Assembly (NCBI RefSeq): GCF_000373805.1
Contig: NZ_KB892441.1
Coordinates: 1-64,000, forward strand
From: Corynebacterium pilosum DSM 20521 = CIP 103422
Lineage (GTDB): Bacteria; Actinomycetota; Actinomycetes; Mycobacteriales; Mycobacteriaceae
Length of the DNA: 64,000 nt
Reading direction: 5' to 3'
Under the pieces are notes generated by a model. It saw only the letters and a program-made list of their open reading frames with translations. It was not told the origin of the DNA and made no database searches. Each line of letters begins with the position of its first letter. Within the stretch, counting starts at the first letter, position 1. This document shows, one piece after another, positions 1 through 8,411 of this stretch. A program made the translations under genes and the position numbers.

Positions 1-243
1 CTGACCAGCGGCTTCCTTGCTGTTCCGGTCGCCGTGCTGGTAGCCGAGGTGGGCATCCATCTCGGCGTTGAGGCCCCGGTTGATCGAGGCCTGGAGCAGG
101 CCCCGGACGAGATCGTTGGCATCCGTGGTGGAGGTGCCGAGCTCGTCGATCAGCTTCGCCATCTCAGGATTGGCGAGGAGCTTTTCCTCGATCGCTTTGA
201 TCTTTGCGGAGTCCTCTGGGTTTCGTCGTGCCACGGTAGTCAT
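1..243 (-). CDS. IS256-family (mutator) transposase, N-terminal part
   Basis: The minus strand encodes 81 residues from an ATG at 243 and runs off the window edge, so only the N-terminus is present. The protein begins MTTVARRNPEDSAKIKAIEE and includes LVRGLLQASINRGLNAEMDA followed by HLGYQHGD. This is the N-terminal signature of IS256/mutator DDE transposases, which lies ahead of the catalytic domain. An AAGGAG ribosome-binding site ends 10 nt before the chosen ATG. A perfect 9-bp hairpin sits directly upstream of that site. The family identification is strong; whether the element is intact cannot be judged here. Confidence 0.85.
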   Translation of the reverse strand, partial: MTTVARRNPEDSAKIKAIEEKLLANPEMAKLIDELGTSTTDANDLVRGLLQASINRGLNAEMDAHLGYQHGDRNSKEAAGQ

Positions 244-260
244 TCTGGTTCATCTCCTTG

Positions 261-282
261 GTGTGAGGGGAATCCCTCACAC
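261..282. repeat. Perfect 9-bp hairpin between IS end and transposase RBS
   Basis: Arms GTGTGAGGG (261-269) and CCCTCACAC (274-282) flank a 4-nt loop. On the minus-strand transcript the hairpin ends 2 nt before the AAGGAG ribosome-binding site. IS elements often use such structures to limit transposase translation or read-in transcription. That role is inferred here. Confidence 0.6.
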
Positions 283-310
283 ACAAACCATCTGACACCC
301 TCTCAACCTG

Positions 311-583
311 AGTAAGAAAACAAACATCGCGATCGTCACCGCAATCAGACGCCAAGGCATGACCGTCTCCGAAGCCGCACGCACATTCAAACGCTCCCGA
401 CAATGGATCTACACCCTGCTGGCCCGCTACGACGCCGGAGGACTAGACGCACTCACACCCCAACCACGCACACCACGATCACAACCACACACAACCCCAG
501 AATCAACCATCGAACAGATCATCGCCATCCGCCGCGAACTGTCCTCTAAAGGAGCCGACAACGGCCCAGACACCATTTCCTAG
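311..583 (+). pseudogene. IS481-like transposase fragment (helix-turn-helix domain)
   Basis: The frame reads SKKTNIAIVTAIRRQGMTVS then EAARTFKRSRQWIYTLLARY and stops at 583 after about 90 codons. This is the N-terminal helix-turn-helix of an IS481/IS3-type transposase. A complete IS481 transposase has over 300 residues including a DDE core, which is absent. The start is also damaged: a CTG precedes AGT-AAG where a start codon is expected, 10 nt from the IS256 terminus. The gene was therefore probably broken by the IS256 insertion upstream and by an internal deletion near 575. Confidence 0.75.
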
Positions 584-740
584 AGTGCTCACACAGCGGC
601 CATGCCCTACCAGCCCAACATCATCGAGAACACTACCCCGAGTACAAAGAAGGCCCCACCACCCAAGAACACTGTTCTAGGCCGGTGAGGCCGACTGTCA
701 ACCATGTCGCGACGGATACTGTCAAGTATGTCCCGACTAA
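584..740. mobile_element. IS remnant with two near-identical direct repeats
   Basis: Non-coding debris follows the broken transposase. Two 20-bp near-repeats, at 694-713 (ACTGTCAACCATGTCGCGAC) and 718-737 (ACTGTCAAGTATGTCCCGAC), differ at three positions and lie 24 bp apart. TGTCAA..ATGTC..CGAC patterns are typical of the ends of IS481-like elements in corynebacteria, so this probably marks that element's right end. Short readable peptides in 600-690 do not add up to a gene. Confidence 0.45.
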
Positions 741-748
741 TCACAAAG

Positions 749-821
749 CGCCCCAGAGAGGAATCGAACCTCCGACACCGGCTTTAGGAGAGCCGTGCTC
801 TATCCACTGAGCTACTGGGGC
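749..821 (-). tRNA. tRNA-Arg (anticodon CCU)
   Basis: The reverse complement folds as a tRNA: acceptor stem GCCCCAG/CTGGGGC with discriminator G, a D-arm containing AGCTCAGTGGATAGAGC, anticodon stem CGGCT/AGCCG enclosing loop CTCCTAA (anticodon CCT), and T-arm GGAGGTTCGATTCCTC. No CCA is encoded. It decodes AGG. It sits directly beside IS debris, a common place for mobile DNA to accumulate. Confidence 0.95.
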
Positions 822-1004
822 AGTGATGCCGTCGCCTTGGAACCTGGTGACCGAACTCCGGCGGAGGGCCGAGGACAGGGGCACCCGAGGCAACGAAAAC
901 TAAGGCTACCGCACAAAGCGAAAGCAACATAAATTAGGCTGGACGTACTGTTTCTTGCTGAAAAGCAAAACCTAGTTCAAGACCGGAAGGAATCTTCGAG
1001 GACT

Positions 1005-1283
1005 ATGCCACAAACCCAACCAAGTTTCACCGATATCCAGCGCCGCAAGATCGACGTTGAGATCGTCAGCAAAGACGGGATCCCCGCCCTATCCGTGGAT
1101 AAGGAGCTGCTTGGGGGATCGTCGAAACGCGTCCTCCTGCTGAATCCACACGACGCGCGCCGGCTCAAAACCGCGATTGAGAACTACCTCAACGAGGTTT
1201 CGGCACGCGAGCTGAGCGGACACACGGCGTCCCTGTCGCCGCAGGACATGCTGGACCTGTTCGGTATTGACGACGAGGACTAG
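1005..1283 (+). CDS. Conserved hypothetical protein, 92 aa
   Basis: I do not recognise a named family. The protein is small, mostly polar and acidic at its C-terminus (LFGIDDED), with no membrane segment, signal peptide or cysteine. The N-terminal half (IDVEIVSKDGIPALSV) looks like beta strands and the middle (PHDARRLKTAIENYLNEVSA) like an amphipathic helix. A GGAAGGA-type purine stretch precedes the ATG, supporting translation. It stands alone between the tRNA and the convergent mycoredoxin gene. It resembles short actinobacterial orphan proteins, but no function can be assigned. Confidence 0.65.
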   Translation: MPQTQPSFTDIQRRKIDVEIVSKDGIPALSVDKELLGGSSKRVLLLNPHDARRLKTAIENYLNEVSARELSGHTASLSPQDMLDLFGIDDED

Positions 1284-1292
1284 AACAGGGGT

Positions 1293-1565
1293 TTACTCCT
1301 CGCCTGTGAGCTCGCGCAACTTCGCCCGTACGGCGGAAGCACGCGGGTTCGTCATATGTGAATCATCCGAGTAACGGATGGTGGGCACGACCTGGTTGCC
1401 GTCGTTGACGGACTCCACCCACTTTGCGGCATCTTCGTTGCCTTCTGCCTCGATATCGATGGTGGCATAAGGGGTTTCGGTGCGGTCCAAGTGCTTTTGC
1501 AGCTTCGCGCAGTGTGGGCACCAGGTGGTCATGTACATGGTGACGTGATCAGTCGGGTTAGACAT
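1293..1565 (-). CDS. mrx1: Mycoredoxin (glutaredoxin-like)
   Basis: A 90-residue thioredoxin-fold protein with active-site motif C16-P-H-C19 near the N-terminus (MYMTTWCPHC) and the cis-proline region VVPTIRYSD. Mycoredoxins reduce mycothiol-mixed disulfides in Actinobacteria, and this size and motif fit that group. The start MSNPTDHV at 1565 was preferred over an ATG 12 nt upstream because it overlaps the folA stop by 8 nt (ATGTCTAA), indicating translational coupling. It is the last gene of the minus-strand run cysQ-thyA-folA-mrx. Cytoplasmic. A related glutaredoxin-like role (for example NrdH) is less likely because of the CPHC motif and the linkage. Confidence 0.8.
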   Translation of the reverse strand: MSNPTDHVTMYMTTWCPHCAKLQKHLDRTETPYATIDIEAEGNEDAAKWVESVNDGNQVVPTIRYSDDSHMTNPRASAVRAKLRELTGEE

Positions 1566-2103
1566 GGTCTTTAGCAACCTTTCTTTCGTAACGGAGGAAC
1601 CGGTAACGCAACGGTTCAGGAGAATGGTCCGCGGGGGCGCCGGGGATAACCAGGCGACCTTTTTCTGAGGTCATCCACTCAGTATCTAGCATCAGGGCGA
1701 ACATGTGCTCAGGCACCTGTGGGGCCAGAACGGCGCGCCGGCCGTAGAAGTCTGCGACGTGGGCGTCGATAAGCGTGATCTCAATGACGTCCAGCGAGTC
1801 CATATAGGACTCCCACAGCTGCGGACCACCAAGGATCCAAGCCTCGGTGTCTAGCTCGGGGACTTCGGGGACGACGAAAGCGCCATCGGACCACTCGCCG
1901 GCCTCGCGCGAGGAAACGACGAAGTTCTCGCGGCCGGGCAGGGGCTTCTTCGGTAGGGACTCCCAGGTGCGGCGTCCCATTACCACGGGGAAGCCCAGCG
2001 TGGTTTCTTTGAAATGGCGCAGGTCCTCAGGCAGGTGCCAGGGCATGGTGGCGCCGTCGCCGATGACGCCATCGAGGGACTGGGCCCAGATCGCGCCGAT
2101 CAT
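1558..2103 (-). CDS. folA: Dihydrofolate reductase
   Basis: Reduces dihydrofolate to tetrahydrofolate with NADPH and so recycles the cofactor consumed by thymidylate synthase. The N-terminus [15 protein letters not shown], the motif [13 protein letters not shown] with catalytic Asp27, and [12 protein letters not shown] for cofactor binding are all present. At 181 aa it is somewhat longer than the usual 160, with extra sequence in the C-terminal third ([16 protein letters not shown]). The ATG at 2103 overlaps the thyA stop by 4 nt (ATGA), so the two genes of the thymidylate cycle are coupled. Its own end overlaps the mycoredoxin start. Confidence 0.95.
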   Translation of the reverse strand: MIGAIWAQSLDGVIGDGATMPWHLPEDLRHFKETTLGFPVVMGRRTWESLPKKPLPGRENFVVSSREAGEWSDGAFVVPEVPELDTEAWILGGPQLWESYMDSLDVIEITLIDAHVADFYGRRAVLAPQVPEHMFALMLDTEWMTSEKGRLVIPGAPADHSPEPLRYRFLRYERKVAKDHV

Positions 2104-2900
2104 ACTGACACCGGGGCCGAAATCTTCGGGTGCGGATCATAGCCCTCGACGGAGATGTCGTCGAAGGTGTAATCAAACATGCTGGCAGCCTTGTTCAGCT
2201 TCAACTGCGGGTAGGGGCGAGCCTCCCGGCTGAGTTGCTCGCGGACCTGGTCGACGTGGTTGTTGTAGATATGGCAATCGCCACCCGTCCAGATGAACTC
2301 GCCGACCTCTAGGCCAGCCTGCTGGGCGAACATGTGGGTCAGCAGGGAATAGGACGCAATATTAAACGGCACGCCAAGGAACATGTCCGCGGAGCGCTGA
2401 TAGACCTGCATGGATAGCGTCCCGTCCACCACGTACAGCTGGAACAACAAGTGGCAGGGCAGAAGCGCCATCTTGTCTAACTCCGCCACGTTCCAGGCGG
2501 AGACAATATTGCGGCGCGAATCCGGGTTATTGCGCAGGGTATCCAGCGCACCTTGAATCTGGTCAATGTGCTGACCGTCTGGGGTGGGCCAGCTGCGCCA
2601 CTGCACGCCATAGACGGGGCCGAGCTCGCCGTCCTCGCCGGCCCATTCGTCCCAGATCTTGATGTTGTTGTCCTGCAGCCACTTCACATTGGAGTCACCC
2701 TGCAAAAACCACAACAGCTCGCCGACAACACCCCTGAAGAACACCTTTTTGGTGGTCAACAGGGGGAAAGAATCAGCGAGGTTATAACGGATCTGGCGAC
2801 CAAAAACGCTTCGCGTACCGGTTCCGGTGCGGTCGCCTTTGGCCTGGCCATTGTCCAGGATGTCGCGCAGGAGGTCCTCATAGGGAGTAGGCACAGTCAT
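2100..2900 (-). CDS. thyA: Thymidylate synthase ThyA
   Basis: Converts dUMP to dTMP using methylene-tetrahydrofolate. The 266-residue product has the hallmark active-site segment [12 protein letters not shown] with nucleophile Cys149, the phosphate-binding SRR (128-130), and the conserved end [13 protein letters not shown]. The start [11 protein letters not shown] at 2900 is preceded by AAGGTG at suitable spacing; an in-frame ATG 24 nt upstream lacks this. It lies 39 nt downstream of cysQ and overlaps folA by 4 nt. This is the classical folate-dependent ThyA, not flavin-dependent ThyX. Confidence 0.96.
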   Translation of the reverse strand: MTVPTPYEDLLRDILDNGQAKGDRTGTGTRSVFGRQIRYNLADSFPLLTTKKVFFRGVVGELLWFLQGDSNVKWLQDNNIKIWDEWAGEDGELGPVYGVQWRSWPTPDGQHIDQIQGALDTLRNNPDSRRNIVSAWNVAELDKMALLPCHLLFQLYVVDGTLSMQVYQRSADMFLGVPFNIASYSLLTHMFAQQAGLEVGEFIWTGGDCHIYNNHVDQVREQLSREARPYPQLKLNKAASMFDYTFDDISVEGYDPHPKISAPVSV

Positions 2901-2939
2901 ACCGGTCACCTTAGAACAAATCACGCGAACGTGGAAAGC

Positions 2940-3704
2940 TTAGGCCTCGAAGCTGCCGTGCTCGTCGAGGAAGGAGGTGGTCAGTTCCAGGATCTGATCC
3001 GCCAACTCTGGGCGGCAAATTAGCAGATCCGGAATGTAAGTATCCGCATTGTTGTAGCGCAGCGGCTCACCGTTGAGGCGGGAGGCGTGCAGGCCCGCGG
3101 CCAGCGCGACACCGACCGGTGCTGCCTGATCCCACTCATACTGGCCACCGGCGTGAACATACGCATCGTGGTCGCCCAGCAACACGTGCATCGCCTTCGC
3201 ACCGGCAGAGCCCAGCCCGTCGACCTCAAAGCCCAGGCCGTCAGCCACGTGCTGTGCAATCTTCGGCGGGCGGTTGCGCGAAATCGCAATCTTGCCGGCA
3301 AACGGGCCGGAGACGTGGCGCACGTCCGAGGACTTGAATACCACGCCCAAGTCCGGCAGACCCACGGCGGCGTGTTCAGGAACACCATTGATGACGAGGG
3401 CGATGTGTACGGCCCAGTCCTGGCGTCCCGTCGCGAACTCCTTCGTACCGTCGAGCGGGTCGACGATCCACACGCGGTCCTTGTCCAAGCGGGTCGGGTT
3501 ATCGGCAGCTTCCTCAGAGAGGAAACCATCATCGGGGCGGTGCTGGCGCAGCACGCGCGCGATCCAGTTCTGCGCTAGATCATCACCCGCCTCGCCGAGC
3601 TCACGCCCCCGAAGCGTGCCCACACCGCGGATCCCCTTCAGGATCTCGCCGGTGCCCTGGGCGATAAGGTTTGTCAGCCGAGAATCAGAATACTGAGCGG
3701 TCAT
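2940..3704 (-). CDS. cysQ: 3'(2'),5'-bisphosphate nucleotidase (CysQ family)
   Basis: A 254-aa member of the lithium-sensitive, Mg2+-dependent inositol-monophosphatase superfamily. Metal-binding motifs are clear: LSEEAADN, then WIVDPLDGTKEF, and WDQAAPV near the C-terminus. CysQ removes phosphate from PAP/PAPS in sulfate assimilation; inositol phosphatase activity is an alternative that sequence cannot exclude. The start MTAQYSDSRL at 3704 was chosen because upstream codons do not resemble the family. It is the first gene of the minus-strand operon and diverges from lhr with 72 bp between. Confidence 0.85.
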   Translation of the reverse strand: MTAQYSDSRLTNLIAQGTGEILKGIRGVGTLRGRELGEAGDDLAQNWIARVLRQHRPDDGFLSEEAADNPTRLDKDRVWIVDPLDGTKEFATGRQDWAVHIALVINGVPEHAAVGLPDLGVVFKSSDVRHVSGPFAGKIAISRNRPPKIAQHVADGLGFEVDGLGSAGAKAMHVLLGDHDAYVHAGGQYEWDQAAPVGVALAAGLHASRLNGEPLRYNNADTYIPDLLICRPELADQILELTTSFLDEHGSFEA

Positions 3705-3764
3705 GCCTCCCAGACTACAGTGCAACGGCGCATCGCGGGAAGTAACAATGCAGAACAATAACGC

Positions 3765-3770
3765 TAAAGT
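3765..3770 (+). promoter_or_regulatory. -10 box of lhr (probably leaderless)
   Basis: TAAAGT lies 6 nt before the lhr ATG, with no ribosome-binding site between. Transcription would start at or next to the start codon. Confidence 0.5.
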
Positions 3771-3776
3771 AGGCCC

Positions 3777-6700
3777 ATGACCGAAAACATCCTGGACCGC
3801 TTTCACCCACAGGTGGCCACATGGTTTTCGGAAGTCTTCGCAGCCCCCACACCAGCCCAGGCCCAGGCGTGGGAAGCCATCTCCGCTGGAGAAAACTCGC
3901 TGGTAGTAGCCCCCACGGGTTCCGGTAAAACGCTGGCTGCGTTCCTGTGGTCGCTGAACTCACTGGTGGAACGCCACGGCCAACAAGTCCTGCCGGTCGG
4001 CCAAGCGACAGGATCTGAGACCCGTGGCGTAAAAGTGCTCTATATCTCTCCACTCAAGGCCCTGGGCGTCGACGTGGAGAATAACCTCCGGGCACCACTC
4101 AACGGCATCGCACGAGTGGCACAACGCATGGACCGGCCCATGCCTGACATTTCCGTTGGCGTGCGCAGCGGCGACACCCCACAGTCCGAACGCGCCCGCC
4201 AGGTACGAAAACCGCCGGACATCCTGATCACCACGCCGGAGTCCGCCTACCTGATGCTCACCTCCAAGGCCGCCGCGATCTTAAAAGACGTGGACACCGT
4301 CATCATCGACGAAATCCACGCCCTCGCCGGGACCAAACGCGGCGTCCACCTCACCCTGACCCTGGAGCGCCTGCGCCGAATTGCCGGCAACTTCCAGCGC
4401 ATCGGGCTTTCCGCCACCGTCCGTCCCCTCGACGCGGTAGCGAACTTCCTCGGCGAGAACACCACCATCATCGACCCCACCGCCAAGAAGGAGTGGGAAC
4501 TCAACGTCCGCGTGCCCGTCGACGACATGAGCGACCTGCCCGTGCCCGAAGACGCCTCCACCATTGGCGACGCCATTATCGACGATGACCTAACCCTCGA
4601 CGACACACCCGCCGCCCCGAAGTCCATCTGGCCACACATCGAGGCACAGCTTTACGACGAGATCATGGCCCATCGCTCCACACTCGTCTTCGTCAACTCC
4701 AGGCGCACAGCAGAAAGACTCACCTCCCAACTCAATGAGCGGTGGGCGAAGGAGCACGACCCTTCGTCGTTAAGCGCGCCCGAGCGTCGCACCCCAGCCC
4801 AACTGATGAAATACACAGACACCGCAGGGCACGCCGCGCCGGTGATCGCGCGCGCCCACCACGGCAGCGTCAGCAAAGATGAACGCGCCATCACCGAAAG
4901 GATGCTGAAAGAAGGCACCCTGAAGGCCGTGGTGGCCACTAGTTCGCTGGAACTGGGCATCGACATGGGAGCGGTGGAGCTGGTGGTGCAGGTGGAATCC
5001 CCACCGTCGGTCGCCTCCGGCCTGCAGCGCGTCGGCCGCGCCGGGCACCAAGTCGGTGCCGTCAGCCATGGCTCTTTCTACCCGAAGCACCGGTCTGACC
5101 TGGTGCAAACGGCGGTGACTGTGCCGCGGATGCGCGAGGGTTTGATCGAAGAGCTGCACACCCCGCGCAATCCGCTGGACGTGCTCGCGCAGCAGACCGT
5201 GGCCGCGGTGGCCGTGGAAGACATCGAGGTGGACGACTGGTACGAGACCGTCCGCCGCGCCTGGCCCTACCGCGACCTGGCCCGCGAGGTCTTCGACTCG
5301 GTGATCGACCTGGTCACCGGCGTGTATCCCTCCACCGATTTTTCGGACCTGCGACCGCGCGCCATCCTCGACGGCACGGTGCTGCGCGCCCGCCCCGGCG
5401 CTCAACGCGTCGCGGTGACTAATGCCGGCACTATCCCGGACCGCGGCATGTTCGGGGTCTTCCTCGTCGGCTCCGAGGCAGAGGGGAAGGGACCCCGGCG
5501 CGTCGGTGAGCTCGATGAGGAGATGGTGTATGAGTCGCGTGTGGGCGACGTGTTCACCCTGGGCGCGTCCAGCTGGCGTATTGAGAACATCACGCGTGAT
5601 CAGGTGCAGGTGACACCCGCGCCGGGGCACACTGGCCGCCTGCCGTTTTGGACTGGCGATGCGCAGGGCCGGCCTTATGAGTTGGGGAAGGCCTTGGGTG
5701 CTTATCGACGAGAGGCCCACTCGGATCTGGGGATCGTCGATAAGAGCCTGGATGAGAAGGCGCGGGCCAACCTGGCGAACTACTTGGCGGAGCAAGCCGA
5801 GGCCACTGGCGTGGTCCCGGACGATACGACGCTGGTGCTGGAGCGGTTCACGGATGAGCTGGGGGACTGGCGGGTGGTGTTGCATACGCCTTTTGGCAAG
5901 GGGGTGAATGCGGCGTGGGCGCTGGCGACGGGCTGGCGGATTGCGCAGGACACCGGGATGGATGCGCAGGCGGTGGCGGGCGATGACGGGATTGTGCTGC
6001 GCTTGCCGCAGATGGATAAGGAACCGGATGGTTCGCTGTTTGTTTTTGATACTGATGAGATCGCGGAGATCGTGACTGATCAGGTGGGGAATTCGGCGCT
6101 GTTCGCCTCCCGCTTCCGGGAGTGCGCAGCCCGCGCCCTGTTGTTGCCGCGGCGGAACCCGGGGAAGCGTGCGCCTTTGTGGCAGCAGCGCCAACGCGCG
6201 GAGCAGCTGCTGGATGTGGCGCGGAAGTATCCTTCCTTCCCGATCATTTTGGAGACTGTGCGCGAGTGCCTGCAGGATGTGTATGACCTGCCGGCGCTGG
6301 AAACGGTGATGGGGGATCTGAATACGCGCCGGGTGCGGATCGCGGAGGTGACCACCGAGCAGCCCAGCCCGTTCGCTTCATCGCTGTTGTTCAATTACAC
6401 CGGCGCTTTCATGTATGAGGGGGACACCCCGCTGGCGGAGAAGCGGGCATCTGCTCTGGCGCTTGATCCTTCGTTGTTGGCCAAGCTGTTGGGCACGGTG
6501 GAGCTGCGCGAACTCTTGGACGCGGAGATTATCGCCGAGGTGGATGCGTCGCTGCGGCGCGTGGGTAAGGCCGCCACTTCGGAGCAGTTTGCTGACACGT
6601 TGCGCATGACGGGCCCGGTGCGTATCGACGAGCTGGAGACCTATACCTCTGTGCCTTTGCACGCGCTGGAGCAATCCTTGGCTGGGCGGATCATGCGGGT

Positions 6701-8387
6701 GCGCATCGGCGGGCATGAGCACGTGGCCCAAGTGTTGGATGCGCCGCTGCTGCGCGATGGTCTGGGGGTGCCTGTCCCGCCTGGGGTGGCGGCGCAGGTC
6801 GATACCGTGGAAGACGCATTGCAACAGTTGGTGAGCCGGTGGGTGCGCACCCGTGGGCCTTTTACTTTGCGTGATCTGGCGGGGGCTTTCGGGTTGGCGG
6901 TCGGTGCCGCCTACTCCGCGCTGCAGCCACTAGTCGATGCGGACAAGGTGATCGAAGGCCGCTACCGCCAAGGTGTGGAGGAGCAGGAGTATGTGGCCGC
7001 CGAGGTGCTGCGGATTATTCGTTCGCGCTCTTTGGCGGCAGCGCGTGCCCAGACTAGGCCCGTGACGCAGTCGGCACTTGCACGTTTTAGCGTGGACTGG
7101 GCCAACGTGGCACCCCAGGGAGTGCGCGCCCCGCTGCGGGGTGCCGATGGGGTGTACACCGTAATTGAACAGCTGGCCGGGGTGCGTCTGCCGGCCAGCG
7201 CGTGGGAGTCTTTGGTGCTTCCTTCGCGCGTCGGCGATTATTCGCCGCTGATGCTCGATGAGCTGACCCTTTCCGGCGAGGTTCTCATCGTCGGCGCCGG
7301 TAAAGCGGGGGCGCGTGACCCGTGGATCATGTTGCTGCCCGCAGATTATGCCGAGCAGCTCATCCCGCAGTCTGAAGCGCCGGTGCTTAGCCTGACCCAG
7401 CAGCAGATCATGGACCGCATGCGCGGCGGTGGAGGTTTCCTTTTCTCTGACTTCGTGGAAGGCACCACTACAGAAGAACTTCGCGAGGCGATGTGGGATT
7501 TGGTGGAGGCCGGCCAGATCGCGCCCGATTCCTTTGCCCCGATCCGCGCCCGGTTATCCGGGGGAAAGACGGCGCACAAGGTGAAGCGCCGCCCTTCGCG
7601 TTCACGGGTGCGCATGGGGCGCAGTACATTCGCCCCGGCCACACCACCAGATATGACGGGGCGCTGGGCGGCCACGCCTGCGCCGGATACCGATGCCACC
7701 TCCCGGTCCATGGCGCAGGGCGAAGCGTGGCTGGACCGTTACGGGGTGGTCACTCGCGGATCGGTGGTCTCTGAGGACGTGATCGGCGGCTTTGCGCTGG
7801 CCTACAAGGTGCTCAGCGGCTTTGAGGAATCCGGCAAAGCCATGCGCGGATACTTGGTGGAAGGTTTGGGCGCGGCCCAGTTTTCTACCCCGGCGGTGAT
7901 CGACCGCCTCCGCGGCCACCAGGACACCGACGATGTTGTCGGCTGGCCTTCCGGTACCCGCGAGCCCAAGGTGCACGTGCTTGCGGCCACCGACCCCGCC
8001 AACCCTTATGGTGCGGCACTCCCGTGGCCCGTGCAGGGGCCCACCAGAAGTGCCGGGGCGCTTGTTGTGCTCATCGACGGGCTCCTCGCCGCCCACATCA
8101 CCCGCGGTGGCAAGACAATGACCACCTTCTTCGACAGCTTCCCCGACGGGGTGGGCGACCCCATGGGCATGGTCGTTGGGGCACTGATCGACGAAGTAGG
8201 CCACGGCCGCATCCGGCCCTTGAACGTTGAGAAACTCAACGGTGAGAGTGCCTACGTGCTGCGCGAATACGGGGCGGCAGTCACCCCGCGGGGCGCGAAG
8301 ATTGGTGGGCGCGGGGGATCGTCGACAAGCAAGAAGCGCGGCCGCACCGTTGCCGAAGCGATCGAAGAGCTGAATTTCGACGATTAA
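3777..8387 (+). CDS. lhr: Lhr-type ATP-dependent 3'-5' helicase
   Basis: A 1536-aa superfamily 2 helicase, the length of full actinobacterial Lhr. Visible motifs are Walker A APTGSGKT (residues 45-52), the DEIH box at 178-181, an SAT motif (LSATVR), and the C-terminal RecA domain ending with SPPSVASGLQRVGRAG. The remaining ~1000 residues form the Lhr winged-helix/beta-barrel region and C-terminal extension. Mycobacterial Lhr unwinds RNA:DNA hybrids, and the adjacent nei gene supports a DNA-repair role. The order lhr-nei also occurs in M. tuberculosis (Rv3296-Rv3297). Cytoplasmic. Confidence 0.95.
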   Translation: MTENILDRFHPQVATWFSEVFAAPTPAQAQAWEAISAGENSLVVAPTGSGKTLAAFLWSLNSLVERHGQQVLPVGQATGSETRGVKVLYISPLKALGVDVENNLRAPLNGIARVAQRMDRPMPDISVGVRSGDTPQSERARQVRKPPDILITTPESAYLMLTSKAAAILKDVDTVIIDEIHALAGTKRGVHLTLTLERLRRIAGNFQRIGLSATVRPLDAVANFLGENTTIIDPTAKKEWELNVRVPVDDMSDLPVPEDASTIGDAIIDDDLTLDDTPAAPKSIWPHIEAQLYDEIMAHRSTLVFVNSRRTAERLTSQLNERWAKEHDPSSLSAPERRTPAQLMKYTDTAGHAAPVIARAHHGSVSKDERAITERMLKEGTLKAVVATSSLELGIDMGAVELVVQVESPPSVASGLQRVGRAGHQVGAVSHGSFYPKHRSDLVQTAVTVPRMREGLIEELHTPRNPLDVLAQQTVAAVAVEDIEVDDWYETVRRAWPYRDLAREVFDSVIDLVTGVYPSTDFSDLRPRAILDGTVLRARPGAQRVAVTNAGTIPDRGMFGVFLVGSEAEGKGPRRVGELDEEMVYESRVGDVFTLGASSWRIENITRDQVQVTPAPGHTGRLPFWTGDAQGRPYELGKALGAYRREAHSDLGIVDKSLDEKARANLANYLAEQAEATGVVPDDTTLVLERFTDELGDWRVVLHTPFGKGVNAAWALATGWRIAQDTGMDAQAVAGDDGIVLRLPQMDKEPDGSLFVFDTDEIAEIVTDQVGNSALFASRFRECAARALLLPRRNPGKRAPLWQQRQRAEQLLDVARKYPSFPIILETVRECLQDVYDLPALETVMGDLNTRRVRIAEVTTEQPSPFASSLLFNYTGAFMYEGDTPLAEKRASALALDPSLLAKLLGTVELRELLDAEIIAEVDASLRRVGKAATSEQFADTLRMTGPVRIDELETYTSVPLHALEQSLAGRIMRVRIGGHEHVAQVLDAPLLRDGLGVPVPPGVAAQVDTVEDALQQLVSRWVRTRGPFTLRDLAGAFGLAVGAAYSALQPLVDADKVIEGRYRQGVEEQEYVAAEVLRIIRSRSLAAARAQTRPVTQSALARFSVDWANVAPQGVRAPLRGADGVYTVIEQLAGVRLPASAWESLVLPSRVGDYSPLMLDELTLSGEVLIVGAGKAGARDPWIMLLPADYAEQLIPQSEAPVLSLTQQQIMDRMRGGGGFLFSDFVEGTTTEELREAMWDLVEAGQIAPDSFAPIRARLSGGKTAHKVKRRPSRSRVRMGRSTFAPATPPDMTGRWAATPAPDTDATSRSMAQGEAWLDRYGVVTRGSVVSEDVIGGFALAYKVLSGFEESGKAMRGYLVEGLGAAQFSTPAVIDRLRGHQDTDDVVGWPSGTREPKVHVLAATDPANPYGAALPWPVQGPTRSAGALVVLIDGLLAAHITRGGKTMTTFFDSFPDGVGDPMGMVVGALIDEVGHGRIRPLNVEKLNGESAYVLREYGAAVTPRGAKIGGRGGSSTSKKRGRTVAEAIEELNFDD

Positions 8388-8398
8388 TCAGCGCAGGC

Positions 8399-8404
8399 TA
8401 GTCT
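8399..8404 (+). promoter_or_regulatory. -10 box of nei (probably leaderless)
   Basis: TAGTCT lies 7 nt before the nei ATG and no Shine-Dalgarno sequence is seen. The element is in the 24-nt gap after lhr, so nei may also be read from the lhr transcript. Confidence 0.45.
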
Positions 8405-8411
8405 TCAGGGC

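Larger units (their letters stand above)
1..300 (-). mobile_element. IS256-family insertion sequence, one end only
   Basis: The transposase reads leftward from 243. The outer end of the element is probably at 300, where the minus strand starts GGGTGTCAGATGGTTTGTGTG-like (280-300), the usual look of an IS256-family terminal inverted repeat. A disrupted IS481-like transposase starts just outside it, so the element appears to have landed in or next to older IS debris. The other end and the target duplication lie outside the window. Confidence 0.7.

Noticed and set aside
4770-6194. Long open frame (474 codons) on the minus strand inside lhr
   Set aside because: It is antisense to conserved helicase domains, rich in Arg/His/Gln/Pro as expected from the reversed frame of a GC-rich gene, and matches no family.
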